IMG/VR virus record: IMGVR_UViG_3300009161_000256
Coordinates: 1-22,605 of that record
Direction: 5' to 3' (one strand)
Source: a virus
DNA length: 22,605 nucleotides
The notes under the pieces are model-generated. The model ran no database searches. It was not told the DNA's origin and saw only the letters and a list, made by a program, of their open reading frames with translations. Made by a program: the position numbers and the translations under genes. How positions within the stretch are numbered: position 1 is the stretch's first letter; each line of letters begins with the position of its first letter. This document shows positions 7,208 to 13,538 of this stretch, in pieces.

Positions 7208-8002
7208 ATGGTTACCACGTTCGGATCTGGACCCGGTACCGTTGCATATCTCGCACTGCGTAGAGCGGGTGCGATTATGGCTGGGGCGACTGAAGCCACA
7301 ACCCTGCTTGATGATTGCTTGCAGGAAGCGAACCTCATCCTCGACGGCTGGGATGCACAGAAGCTGGCACACTACTTCATGGATGATCGGTACTTTGACA
7401 TCACAGTGTCACAGCAGACGTACACGCTCGGACCAACTGGCGACTTTGACACCGACGCGGACGGGGTTGCGTTGCTCTATCGCCCCCAGAAGATCGAGCT
7501 TGCGAACTATGTGTATCAGGTGTCCGGGGCACTGCCTGTCCGCATCCCGTTGAACATCATCGAGGTTGATAACTTTGCACAGATCCCACTCTTGCAGGTG
7601 CAATCCAACGTCACGACCACATTGTACATCCAGTACACAGATACGAACATCACTCTCTGGCCGTACCCGTACCCGAATACCGGGAACCAGTTTGAGTTCT
7701 TTATGTGGCCGGGGTTCGCACGGTTTGCGAGTGTAGCGGGTACATTCACCGGACCTCCGGCCTTCACTGACGCTCTGGTGTCGGCTCTGGCTCTGAAGAT
7801 GTATCAGCTCACGACTCGGGATGTTGGGATTGCCCGTAACAACAGACTCCAGACTCTTATGTACGATGCGCGGGCGGCACACAGGCTCATGACAACATCG
7901 AATCTCGTCACACCCACTCTCGATCCTGATATCAGGTTCGGTGGCAACAACGGAGCGCCTTTTAATTACCTCACGGGAACGTTCAGTGGTTTTAGTAATT
8001 AA
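7208..8002 (+). CDS. Head-to-tail adaptor, P22 gp4-like (copy B)
   Basis: A 264-residue protein with the same plan as its upstream neighbour: an N-terminal helical pair (VAYLALRRAGAIMAGATEAT, then LDDCLQEANLILDGWDAQK), the family hallmark QQTYTLGPTGDFDT, then RPQKIELANYVYQ, an IPLNIIEVDNFAQI strand region, TLWPYPYPNT, and a C-terminal helix that reads as the conserved ALALKMYQLTTRD part. Sequence identity with copy A is low, so they probably form two different layers of the neck rather than redundant subunits. It starts 6 nt after the previous stop with only a G-rich stretch as ribosome binding site, consistent with coupled translation. The 42 nt after the gene hold no motif I recognise. Confidence 0.82.
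   Translation: MVTTFGSGPGTVAYLALRRAGAIMAGATEATTLLDDCLQEANLILDGWDAQKLAHYFMDDRYFDITVSQQTYTLGPTGDFDTDADGVALLYRPQKIELANYVYQVSGALPVRIPLNIIEVDNFAQIPLLQVQSNVTTTLYIQYTDTNITLWPYPYPNTGNQFEFFMWPGFARFASVAGTFTGPPAFTDALVSALALKMYQLTTRDVGIARNNRLQTLMYDARAAHRLMTTSNLVTPTLDPDIRFGGNNGAPFNYLTGTFSGFSN
7732..7744. repeat. Dispersed 13-bp dyad, copy 7
   Basis: TGTAGCGGGTACA in adaptor B, codons V-A-G-T; perfect half-site on the left. Confidence 0.75.
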
Positions 8003-8044
8003 ACGAGCTATCAAATACCTACAGAAGTACTCAGGGGCCTTATA

Positions 8045-8404
8045 GTGACTTCAGCAGATGAGAAGGTGGCAGTGTTGGAATCAGAGGTTAATGGCATACT
8101 CGGAGCAATAGCGAGACTGGATGCCCGCTCCATAGAGGCGGGTAATCAGGTGGCAGCTATGGTAGGGTCAGTGTCTCACTTGGCCGTGTCGGTAACGGAG
8201 TTAACGGAGGAGTTGAAGTCATGGGGGCGTGTCTCGTCTGACCGTCTACGCGCTGTAGAGGGGGAGATATACGCCATGAAAGCCGTAGAGGAAGAGCGCA
8301 ACCGTCACCACAATGCGACCTTTAACCGGGTCATGGCTATCTGCGCGGTGTGCTCGGCAGTCCCGACTACCGTAGTGTTCTTCTCACTTCGCGGAGGTCG
8401 TTGA
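8045..8404 (+). CDS. Small coiled-coil protein with C-terminal membrane helix
   Basis: A 119-residue protein beginning at GTG 8045, with AGGGG about 9 nt upstream. Residues 5-85 are helical with repeated heptad-like hydrophobics (VAVLESEVNGILGAIARLD, LAVSVTELTEELKSWGRV). Residues 96-114 (VMAICAVCSAVPTTVVFFS) form one hydrophobic helix, followed by a basic end (RGGR). A long N-terminal coil plus one C-terminal membrane helix is the layout of XhlA-type holin-associated proteins, and similar small proteins are common near phage tail genes. Its place between neck and hub genes would be unusual for lysis, so a membrane-interacting tail accessory role is equally possible. It ends 1 nt before the next gene (TGACATG). 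Confidence 0.65.
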   Translation: MTSADEKVAVLESEVNGILGAIARLDARSIEAGNQVAAMVGSVSHLAVSVTELTEELKSWGRVSSDRLRAVEGEIYAMKAVEEERNRHHNATFNRVMAICAVCSAVPTTVVFFSLRGGR

Positions 8405-8405
8405 C

Positions 8406-9956
8406 ATGGCTGAGTTTGCGGGATTCATTGGGCCATCCTACGCAGGCAAATCGAAGTATGCTGCTATCGAGAAGTGCCTGAACTTATACCCAGAAGTGCT
8501 TGGGACCCCATCGCCCGAGAAGGCGAAAGTGGTCCTGTATCCGACACCTGGGACAGGGTATGTCAGCGGTGGCTCTGATTTCCCACAGCCTAATCGAGGG
8601 CTGTTGCAGCTCAATGGCCGGATCTTTGGTGTCAACGGGAGTACGTTTTTTGAGTTCATCCTCCCGACTCCATCCTTCCCATCTGGGGCGTGGTACAACT
8701 GGGGCGCTGTTGCTGACGATGGACTGCCCGTGTGTATGGTTGCGAACGGTGTAATAACCACAGAGCAGCAGATATTCATCTCTAGTGCGGGTCAAGGGTA
8801 TGTGTGGTCGTTAGGGAATGTCTTCTCAGACTTGTCGCTGGAGCCGCAGTTCCTTGCCGGTACCGGGGCGGCTTTCATTAACGGGTACTTTGCCTCCATC
8901 ATTGACGGCACCAACGGATTTCAGATATCGAATGTCAACAGCGGCGCGTTAGGTAACTGGGATAGCCTTGATGTAGCCTACGCTCAAGGACAATCTGATA
9001 CTCTCGTCAATCTCATCTCCGATCACGGTTACCTTTGGCTGTTTGGTAACAGGCACATCCAGCTCTGGTATGCTGTCCAGAACCCCGGTCCACTCGACTT
9101 TCCGTTTGCCCCGCAACAGGGGGCATTTATCGAGATTGGGTTGGAGGCAGCTACTTCGTTAACAAAAGCGGATAACTCTTTGTTCTGGCTCGGGGCATCC
9201 TCGCAAGGGGGCCGCATTGCATATCGCACATCCGGCATCAATCCGGTTCGGATCAGCAACCATGCTATCGAGCAGGAGTGGGCAAAGTATTCGACTGTAG
9301 CAGATACATGGACTTACTCGTTCGAGTGGGATGGGCACACCTTCGTCCGGTTCATCTTCCCCACGGCGGGCAAGGGCTGGACATATGATTGCGCTGCGTC
9401 TGCCGATTTCGGGATGCCCATCTGGCACGAGAATGCGTTCACTCAGGCTAATGGCGTCCTGACTGCACCACTGGAGCGAGGCTACTGTTTCCTCAACGGC
9501 GTGCATTATGTCGGGGGCGGGGCTGTCACTGGGCATCCGGGGGCTATCTACAAGTTCACAACCGCGACGTACATCCCGGAGGACCCGGTTGCTATTCTGC
9601 TGTGGTCTAATGACGGAGGCAACACTTGGGGACCTGAGTACGAGGTCCCTGTCGGCAATCAGGGTGAGTATGTGTATCGGGTACAGGCCAACTTGCTCGG
9701 GTCTGGGCGCGACCGCGTGTTCTGGTTGCGGTGTATCGACAAGGGAGAATGCGCCCTCACGAGCACTACCGCAGAGGGAGAGTTCTACATCACCCGCGAC
9801 CGGATTTGTCCACATTTGTACCACGAGTACAATCTCAATACCTACCACCAGTTGGAGATTGAGTGCCAACGCGGGATAGGCTCAGCAAATGGTGAAGTTG
9901 ACAAATTCTGGGCGCTGATCTCGGCGTATCTGTACTTCTCTCCGGGGGCTGCGTAA
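8406..9956 (+). CDS. Tail hub / packaged-DNA stabilisation protein, P22 gp10-like
   Basis: A 516-residue protein of the P22 gp10 type, the hexameric hub that joins the gp4 ring to the needle and tailspikes and keeps DNA inside the head. The N-terminus (CLNLYPEVL, then PTPGTGYV) matches the family's opening xxNxYPE and pTPG motifs. The centre shows beta-propeller-like repeats with family-typical segments GYLWLFGNRHIQLWYAVQNP, LTKADNSLFWLGAS and RISNHAIEQEW. The C-terminus has WSNDGGNTWGPEYEVPVG followed by VFWLRCI, a pattern often seen at the end of these hubs. It overlaps the next gene by one base (TAATG). Dyad copies 8 and 9 lie inside it. Confidence 0.85.
   Translation: MAEFAGFIGPSYAGKSKYAAIEKCLNLYPEVLGTPSPEKAKVVLYPTPGTGYVSGGSDFPQPNRGLLQLNGRIFGVNGSTFFEFILPTPSFPSGAWYNWGAVADDGLPVCMVANGVITTEQQIFISSAGQGYVWSLGNVFSDLSLEPQFLAGTGAAFINGYFASIIDGTNGFQISNVNSGALGNWDSLDVAYAQGQSDTLVNLISDHGYLWLFGNRHIQLWYAVQNPGPLDFPFAPQQGAFIEIGLEAATSLTKADNSLFWLGASSQGGRIAYRTSGINPVRISNHAIEQEWAKYSTVADTWTYSFEWDGHTFVRFIFPTAGKGWTYDCAASADFGMPIWHENAFTQANGVLTAPLERGYCFLNGVHYVGGGAVTGHPGAIYKFTTATYIPEDPVAILLWSNDGGNTWGPEYEVPVGNQGEYVYRVQANLLGSGRDRVFWLRCIDKGECALTSTTAEGEFYITRDRICPHLYHEYNLNTYHQLEIECQRGIGSANGEVDKFWALISAYLYFSPGAA
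9296..9308. repeat. Dispersed 13-bp dyad, copy 8
   Basis: TGTAGCAGATACA in the hub gene, codons V-A-D-T; perfect half-site on the left. Confidence 0.8.
9673..9685. repeat. Dispersed 13-bp dyad, copy 9 (weakest)
   Basis: TGTATCGGGTACA in the hub gene; both half-sites deviate at positions 5 and 9 while the outer TGTA/TACA is kept. The frame is different again (V-Y-R-V). It lies 377 nt after copy 8 and 378 nt before copy 10. This copy could be chance. Confidence 0.5.
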
Positions 9957-10981
9957 TGGCTATTCCTCCCCCTATACAAGCTGGCCAGATGTGGAATCAA
10001 GCTGGGCATTTGAACCCGGCTTGGGATTACTGGCTTAGGTCGTTGGAGAATGTAGCGGGTACAGATCCGGCGGTCATCCCGGATGGGACTCTAGCAGATA
10101 TGCTTGCGATGTCCCCGTTTAAGAACGCCCCGGCAGGCGCTATTGAAGCGGCTATACTCGCTCTCGCGTGCGTGTCCCGGCCTCGTTTGCAAAGTGGCGC
10201 AGATGCAGATCAGGTATTGCAGTCTCGGAATGCCACAGCAACCGAACAGATTGACCTGCTATCTGCCTTGACCACTCGGGCGTCAAAGCCGACTCGGCCT
10301 CAGATCGTTGTCTGCACCCAAGCTACATTCCCGGCGACGGCCACTCTTGCACCCACGACGTTTGTGTACGTCACCGACTACTGTCACATGATGTTCTGGG
10401 ATGGCGTGACTATGGCGTTCGCGGACGGTGGTAACAGGTATATGGCCTTGTTCGAGACAGCTCCGGGGACAGGATGGGCGCTGTACGACGGCGGGACATA
10501 CGCATACCTGACATCCGCAGGGGCTACAGCGAATATAACTCTCCCGGATCTTACATCGGCTGGGGCTTTGGCAGCGTTCTTGGAAGCCGGGGGCGTTGTC
10601 AGTGGTCCGACAGCGGCAGTGGCTCCGACATTCACAGGCGCTGCTGCTGTTCCGGCTGGTATAGTGTCGGCCCCCGTATTCACAGGGACTCCTTTGGCGG
10701 CACACTATCACGACGCCCCAATCGGGATTGATGGAGCTGATAATATCTACGCCATTCAAGTGAATGGGGCCGGGGGTGCGTACTCCGCGACAACAGTGGT
10801 GGCTGGCGTTGCTGATGTGAGCGCAGTCTATGCGTTGAAGACTACTGCTGACTCAGCCGGGACCCCTGCGGGAACTGTGTCTTCCCCGGTATTCTCAGGT
10901 GTATCCGCTACACCAACGGGCACAATTAGCACTACTGGGGAACCCAGAAAGCTGACTCGGCTCCCGTATTTTCGACGGTGA
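9956..10981 (+). CDS. Tail fibre or needle-like protein
   Basis: A 341-residue virion protein translationally coupled to the hub gene. The N-terminus (AGQMWNQAGHLNPAWDYWLR) is an aromatic helical segment that probably docks to the hub. The middle is beta-rich. The C-terminal 130 residues are Gly/Ala/Thr/Pro-rich with repeats of the type xPxFTGxxxxxG: APTFTGAAAVPAG, APVFTGTP and SPVFSGVSATPTG. An H-Y-H triplet (250-252) recalls the metal-binding HxH motifs of phage fibre tips. The end RKLTRLPYFRR resembles the LPYxR ends of tail-fibre and collar proteins. By position it replaces the P22 gp26 needle or a short fibre; which one cannot be decided. Dyad copies 10 and 11 are inside. Confidence 0.68.
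   Translation: MAIPPPIQAGQMWNQAGHLNPAWDYWLRSLENVAGTDPAVIPDGTLADMLAMSPFKNAPAGAIEAAILALACVSRPRLQSGADADQVLQSRNATATEQIDLLSALTTRASKPTRPQIVVCTQATFPATATLAPTTFVYVTDYCHMMFWDGVTMAFADGGNRYMALFETAPGTGWALYDGGTYAYLTSAGATANITLPDLTSAGALAAFLEAGGVVSGPTAAVAPTFTGAAAVPAGIVSAPVFTGTPLAAHYHDAPIGIDGADNIYAIQVNGAGGAYSATTVVAGVADVSAVYALKTTADSAGTPAGTVSSPVFSGVSATPTGTISTTGEPRKLTRLPYFRR
10051..10063. repeat. Dispersed 13-bp dyad, copy 10
   Basis: TGTAGCGGGTACA, codons V-A-G-T, in the fibre gene. Confidence 0.75.
10900..10912. repeat. Dispersed 13-bp dyad, copy 11 (reverse orientation)
   Basis: TGTATCCGCTACA; the perfect half-site is on the right. Codons V-S-A-T, within the fibre gene's repeats. A degenerate form (TGTAGCGTTTTCA, three mismatches) lies just after the gene at 10983. 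Confidence 0.75.
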
Positions 10982-11054
10982 TTGTAGCGTTTTCAGCAGG
11001 TTACAGGTAAAAATAGTTGTGGGAATGCAGAAAGATACGAGGTAGAATATAGAT

Positions 11055-11438
11055 ATGGCCGTCAACACTGTCAATAACGTGATTCCGGGACAGGCTGTCG
11101 CGAGTGGCGCGATAGCGAAACTGGTGTTTACGGCGAATAACTCGTATCTCGGGGGCCTGAGTGTGCTGCCTGCCAGTGTGTATGTGACGATCACGAGCAT
11201 CAAAGTCACCAATGCGTCGGGCGCTCTTGCCAGCCTTACTCTGTCTGCGGGAGATACAGGGACGACAGTGGATGTCTTCTGCCCCGCGACTCCGATTCCT
11301 TTGCCGACTGTGGGCGCACCTTATACGGAAATGCTGGATGCTCCGATTGTTCTTGAGCCTGGGCAGTCTCTGTGGGCACTTACTTCCGTCGCGGCTGCTT
11401 TGAATATCCGCGCAGACGGGATGGTATCTATCCAATGA
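11055..11438 (+). CDS. Small beta-rich virion protein, 127 aa
   Basis: A 127-residue protein with alternating hydrophobic strands and no charged helices: VYVTITSIKVTNASGALASL, then a Thr-rich loop, and IVLEPGQSLWALTSVAAALN. The LEPGxSLWA segment is typical of small beta-sandwich proteins found among phage tail genes, but I cannot name the family. It follows a 73-nt gap (10982-11054) that has no full-length dyad and no convincing promoter; a TAGAAT-like box at 11043 lacks a properly spaced -35. Its stop overlaps the next start (ATGA). Confidence 0.68.
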   Translation: MAVNTVNNVIPGQAVASGAIAKLVFTANNSYLGGLSVLPASVYVTITSIKVTNASGALASLTLSAGDTGTTVDVFCPATPIPLPTVGAPYTEMLDAPIVLEPGQSLWALTSVAAALNIRADGMVSIQ

Positions 11439-11965
11439 AGAATGTGACCGTAGCCCGTGGGTGGCTGGAGCAGTACGACTCGCTGCTCTGGGGCTGGTTG
11501 AATGCCGATCCGGTGATGAATTTTGATGATACCTTCTCTGGCGGTTATCGCCAGTTCTGCAATGTGCTCACAAACCGGGGGCAGCGTGGCCAGCAGTACA
11601 CGGTCTATGGCGGGCCGGATGCTTCTGTTGTCGGGTTTGTGGGAGTAGAGACTGAGGTACCCGGCTACGCTTACAAGACTGGGGGCGTGGTCATTTCCCC
11701 GGAGCATCGCGGTAACGGTTACGCTACGGCTGCGGTGCTGGCCGTGATTCAGGATCTCCTGAGTGTAGCAGATACACCTAATCTGCGGGTGTCGGCTGAG
11801 TTGTTTAAGCACAACAAACCGATGCGGTATGTCTTGCACAAATGCGGATTCACAGAAGAGGGGACTCACATCGGTAAGACATTGCAGGGCGGCTCTCCCG
11901 TGGATACAGTCACATATGGCTTGGTGGTGTCATCGCCGCAAATGACTATCGGGGAGGAGGTGTAA
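11435..11965 (+). CDS. GNAT-family N-acetyltransferase
   Basis: A 176-residue protein starting at ATG 11435, which overlaps the preceding stop as ATGA; the open frame extends upstream but the overlap is the natural start. The acetyl-CoA-binding motif A is clear at residues 85-106: VVISPEHRGNGYATAAVLAV, with the pyrophosphate-binding R-G-N-G-Y-A at 92-97. Motif B follows (NKPMRYVLHKCGFTEEG, 127-143), where the N..xxxLxKxGF pattern is standard for the fold. The N-terminal 60 residues carry the substrate-side helices and strands. GNAT enzymes move an acetyl group from acetyl-CoA to an amine; the substrate here is unknown. The gene sits among virion genes, so a virion protein, a host protein met on entry, or a toxin-like role are all open. 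Confidence 0.82.
   Translation: MKNVTVARGWLEQYDSLLWGWLNADPVMNFDDTFSGGYRQFCNVLTNRGQRGQQYTVYGGPDASVVGFVGVETEVPGYAYKTGGVVISPEHRGNGYATAAVLAVIQDLLSVADTPNLRVSAELFKHNKPMRYVLHKCGFTEEGTHIGKTLQGGSPVDTVTYGLVVSSPQMTIGEEV
11764..11776. repeat. Dispersed 13-bp dyad, copy 12
   Basis: TGTAGCAGATACA in the GNAT gene, codons V-A-D-T. It is the last copy before the longest gap (2.6 kb), which contains the HNH gene. Confidence 0.8.
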
Positions 11966-11972
11966 AGTGCCC

Positions 11973-12512
11973 TCAATCTCTCGGCGGTCTGAGGATATTT
12001 TCTGTAAGCGGCTCTCCTCGTTTGATTCTCATGAAGAGGGTCAGATACTTGAGTCCAAACGACTCGCAGAACTCTGGAATAGTAAGGGTAACTCCTTCGA
12101 TGGTGTACCTCCTGTTGCGGCTGGTGTTTCTGGCTTGTTCAGTTCCGCTGGCCCACTTGCAGTTCTCTGGGGAGTATGGGCCGTTGCTGTCTTCTCTCTC
12201 AAGAGTATAGTGTCTGGGGCGTGGTCCCATGTCCGCAGCGAAAGCGGCGAGGGATCGTTCCCAGCGTCGGCACACTGTGATGGGGGGAGTCTTGCCTCCG
12301 TATATATGCCAGTCCTTGAAAGTCGGATCACTGCATCTCCGTATCATTGTCTTCCAAGTATCGTAGAGAGGGTTTCGTTGCTTAAATTCGAGTCGATCCC
12401 TCTTGTGGCATGTTATGCACTCGATGCTGTTGTTGCGCTCCGGTCGAATGCGGCTGTTCTCAGGAGTGAGTTCATGTCCGTGTTTGCAGAAATTATCTGT
12501 CCTACGTTGCAT
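11973..12512 (-). CDS. HNH-family homing endonuclease, antisense
   Basis: A 179-residue reverse-strand protein, the only gene opposing the late operon. An N-terminal zinc-binding segment has C9/H11/H13 and C32-x2-C35 (FCKHGHEL and ECITC). The nuclease core spans about residues 48-128: LYDTWKTMIRRCSDP, KTPPITVCRRWERSLAAFAA, and HYTLEREDSNGPYSPENCKW (101-120), which is the family's LDRxDNxGxYxPxNCRW signature with Asp replaced by Glu at 105. A C-terminal helix-turn-helix-like part (LTIPEFCESFGLKYLTLFMR) likely reads DNA. Such enzymes cut alleles lacking the insertion and spread by repair. It lies between the GNAT stop (7 nt away) and the 5' end of an ejection-protein gene. The overlapping + strand frame at 11967-12569 has no family features and is a shadow. 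Confidence 0.87.
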   Translation of the reverse strand: MQRRTDNFCKHGHELTPENSRIRPERNNSIECITCHKRDRLEFKQRNPLYDTWKTMIRRCSDPTFKDWHIYGGKTPPITVCRRWERSLAAFAADMGPRPRHYTLEREDSNGPYSPENCKWASGTEQARNTSRNRRYTIEGVTLTIPEFCESFGLKYLTLFMRIKRGEPLTENILRPPRD

Positions 12513-12518
12513 ACGACC

Positions 12519-12527
12519 AGTATAGCA
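12519..12527 (-). promoter_or_regulatory. Possible extended -10 promoter for the HNH gene (leaderless)
   Basis: On the reverse strand TGCTATACT lies 6 nt before ATG 12512. TG-N-TATACT is a good extended -10, and transcription would begin at or next to the start codon, giving a leaderless mRNA; indeed no Shine-Dalgarno precedes the ATG. No -35 is recognisable. This is inferred from a short match. Confidence 0.4.
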
Positions 12528-12542
12528 CGGGCGGAAGGGGGT

Positions 12543-12569
12543 ATGCCATTCCTTTTGGGGGTTTACTAA
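12543..12569 (+). other. Strong start with apparent -1 frameshift site ahead of the ejection gene
   Basis: GGAAGGGGG directly precedes ATG 12543, a much better ribosome binding site than the one before ATG 12614. Reading gives MPFLLGVY and a stop at 12567-12569. The -1 frame is open and continuous with the downstream protein, and a slippery-type heptamer T-TTG-GGG occurs at 12554-12560. After a -1 slip the product would begin MPFLLGGLLTIGLIAGG and run into the ejection protein, giving the hydrophobic N-terminus usual for that family. A one-base loss in the T4G5 run, or a sequencing error, would look the same. Confidence 0.55.
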
Positions 12570-12613
12570 CTATCGGCCTGATCGCAGGCGGCACGCAGCT
12601 ACTCGGCGGAATC

Positions 12614-13537
12614 ATGGGCGGCAATGCCCAGAAGAAGGCGGCGAAGACTCAGGCGGATGCGGCTCGTGTTGCGGCTGAGGAGTCCAAACGGCAATACGAA
12701 ACTACTCGCGGTGATCTCATGCCGTGGATGCGGGGCGGGCAGGAGTCGTTCGACACCCTGCTTGCCAAGCTGAAATCCGGTGAGATCGGTGGTCCGTATG
12801 GCCAGACCTTCCGCGCCCCGACAGCGCAGGAGGCACAGGACACACCCGGTTACCAGTTCACGCTGGATCAAGGTAACAAAGCTATCCTCCGTGGACAGGC
12901 CGCTTCTGGTGGTGCTTTCACTGGCGGGACGATGAAGAACCTTGCCAACTTCAATAAGAATCTGGCAGATACCACCTACAACGATACATTCCTGCGGAAG
13001 TTGCAGGAGTTCAATACGAACTTCGGTGTGTGGCAGGGGGATCAGAATCGCGGGTTCTCGAATCTGTACAATGTCGCGAACCTCGGAGAGAATGCGGCGG
13101 CGCAGACAGGGCAGTTCGGGCAACGGGCGACCGCAGAAGCGAACGGGTACAGTACCGATGCGGCGGCGGCAAATGCCGCTGGGATTATCGGGTCCACAAA
13201 CAGCTATGTGTCCGGGATCAATGGGCTGGTGAATAATGTCACAGGTGCGATGACGAAAGGGGGCTTCGGTGGGGGTAGTGTAGCCCCAGGCATGTCTCTG
13301 CCAACGAACACATCTTCCTACTCTCCCCGCACGGCTGCAATTAGGAATCCGGCGAACATGTTCAACTACAGTCTCGAAACTCCGCAGGTCGGTACAGGGT
13401 CACTGACATTCGATCCGAAGCTGCCTGGGGCTGGCTGGAATATGGGGTTTGAGTCCAACGCTGATTTTAAGAAGTATGCCGACGAGGCTCTGAACTACCA
13501 ACCTATGGGTTCTACCTCATCTATGTGGTTTGATTGA
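12614..13537 (+). CDS. DNA ejection / internal virion protein, gp7-like
   Basis: A 307-residue protein from ATG 12614, belonging by pattern to the widespread podovirus DNA-transfer family of proteins packed in the head and ejected to build a channel across the envelope. Typical parts are the Ala/Gln/Lys-rich helix NAQKKAAKTQADAARVAAEE, the RGDLMPWMRGGQESFDTLLA block, the PGYQFTLDQGNKAILRGQAA segment followed by GGAFTGGTMKNLANF, and the TYNDTFLRKLQEFNTNFGVW helix. The frame is also open upstream to at least 12545 and encodes a Gly/Leu/Ile stretch fitting a membrane-active N-terminus, so the true protein probably begins at ATG 12543 via a frameshift (see that entry). It is followed after 1 nt by the next gene. 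Confidence 0.82.
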   Translation: MGGNAQKKAAKTQADAARVAAEESKRQYETTRGDLMPWMRGGQESFDTLLAKLKSGEIGGPYGQTFRAPTAQEAQDTPGYQFTLDQGNKAILRGQAASGGAFTGGTMKNLANFNKNLADTTYNDTFLRKLQEFNTNFGVWQGDQNRGFSNLYNVANLGENAAAQTGQFGQRATAEANGYSTDAAAANAAGIIGSTNSYVSGINGLVNNVTGAMTKGGFGGGSVAPGMSLPTNTSSYSPRTAAIRNPANMFNYSLETPQVGTGSLTFDPKLPGAGWNMGFESNADFKKYADEALNYQPMGSTSSMWFD

Positions 13538-13538
13538 T

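Noticed and set aside
7732-7744. Dyads explained by a conserved V-A-A-T peptide
   Set aside because: Other frames are used at 1033 and 9673, and five copies are non-coding.
10983-10995. TGTAGCGTTTTCA as a twentieth dyad copy
   Set aside because: Three mismatches, including invariant G8; possibly a decayed copy but not counted. Similar weak hits near 2867, 5341, 10088 and 12967 were also left out.
11017-11048. Promoter before the 127-aa gene (TTGTGG ... TAGAAT)
   Set aside because: The spacer is about 20 bp and both boxes are weak.
11967-12569. 200-codon + strand ORF over the HNH gene
   Set aside because: It has no recognisable family pattern, while the reverse strand shows a full zinc-binding plus HNH signature; the + frame is a shadow, though its last codons coincide with the mini-frame at 12543.
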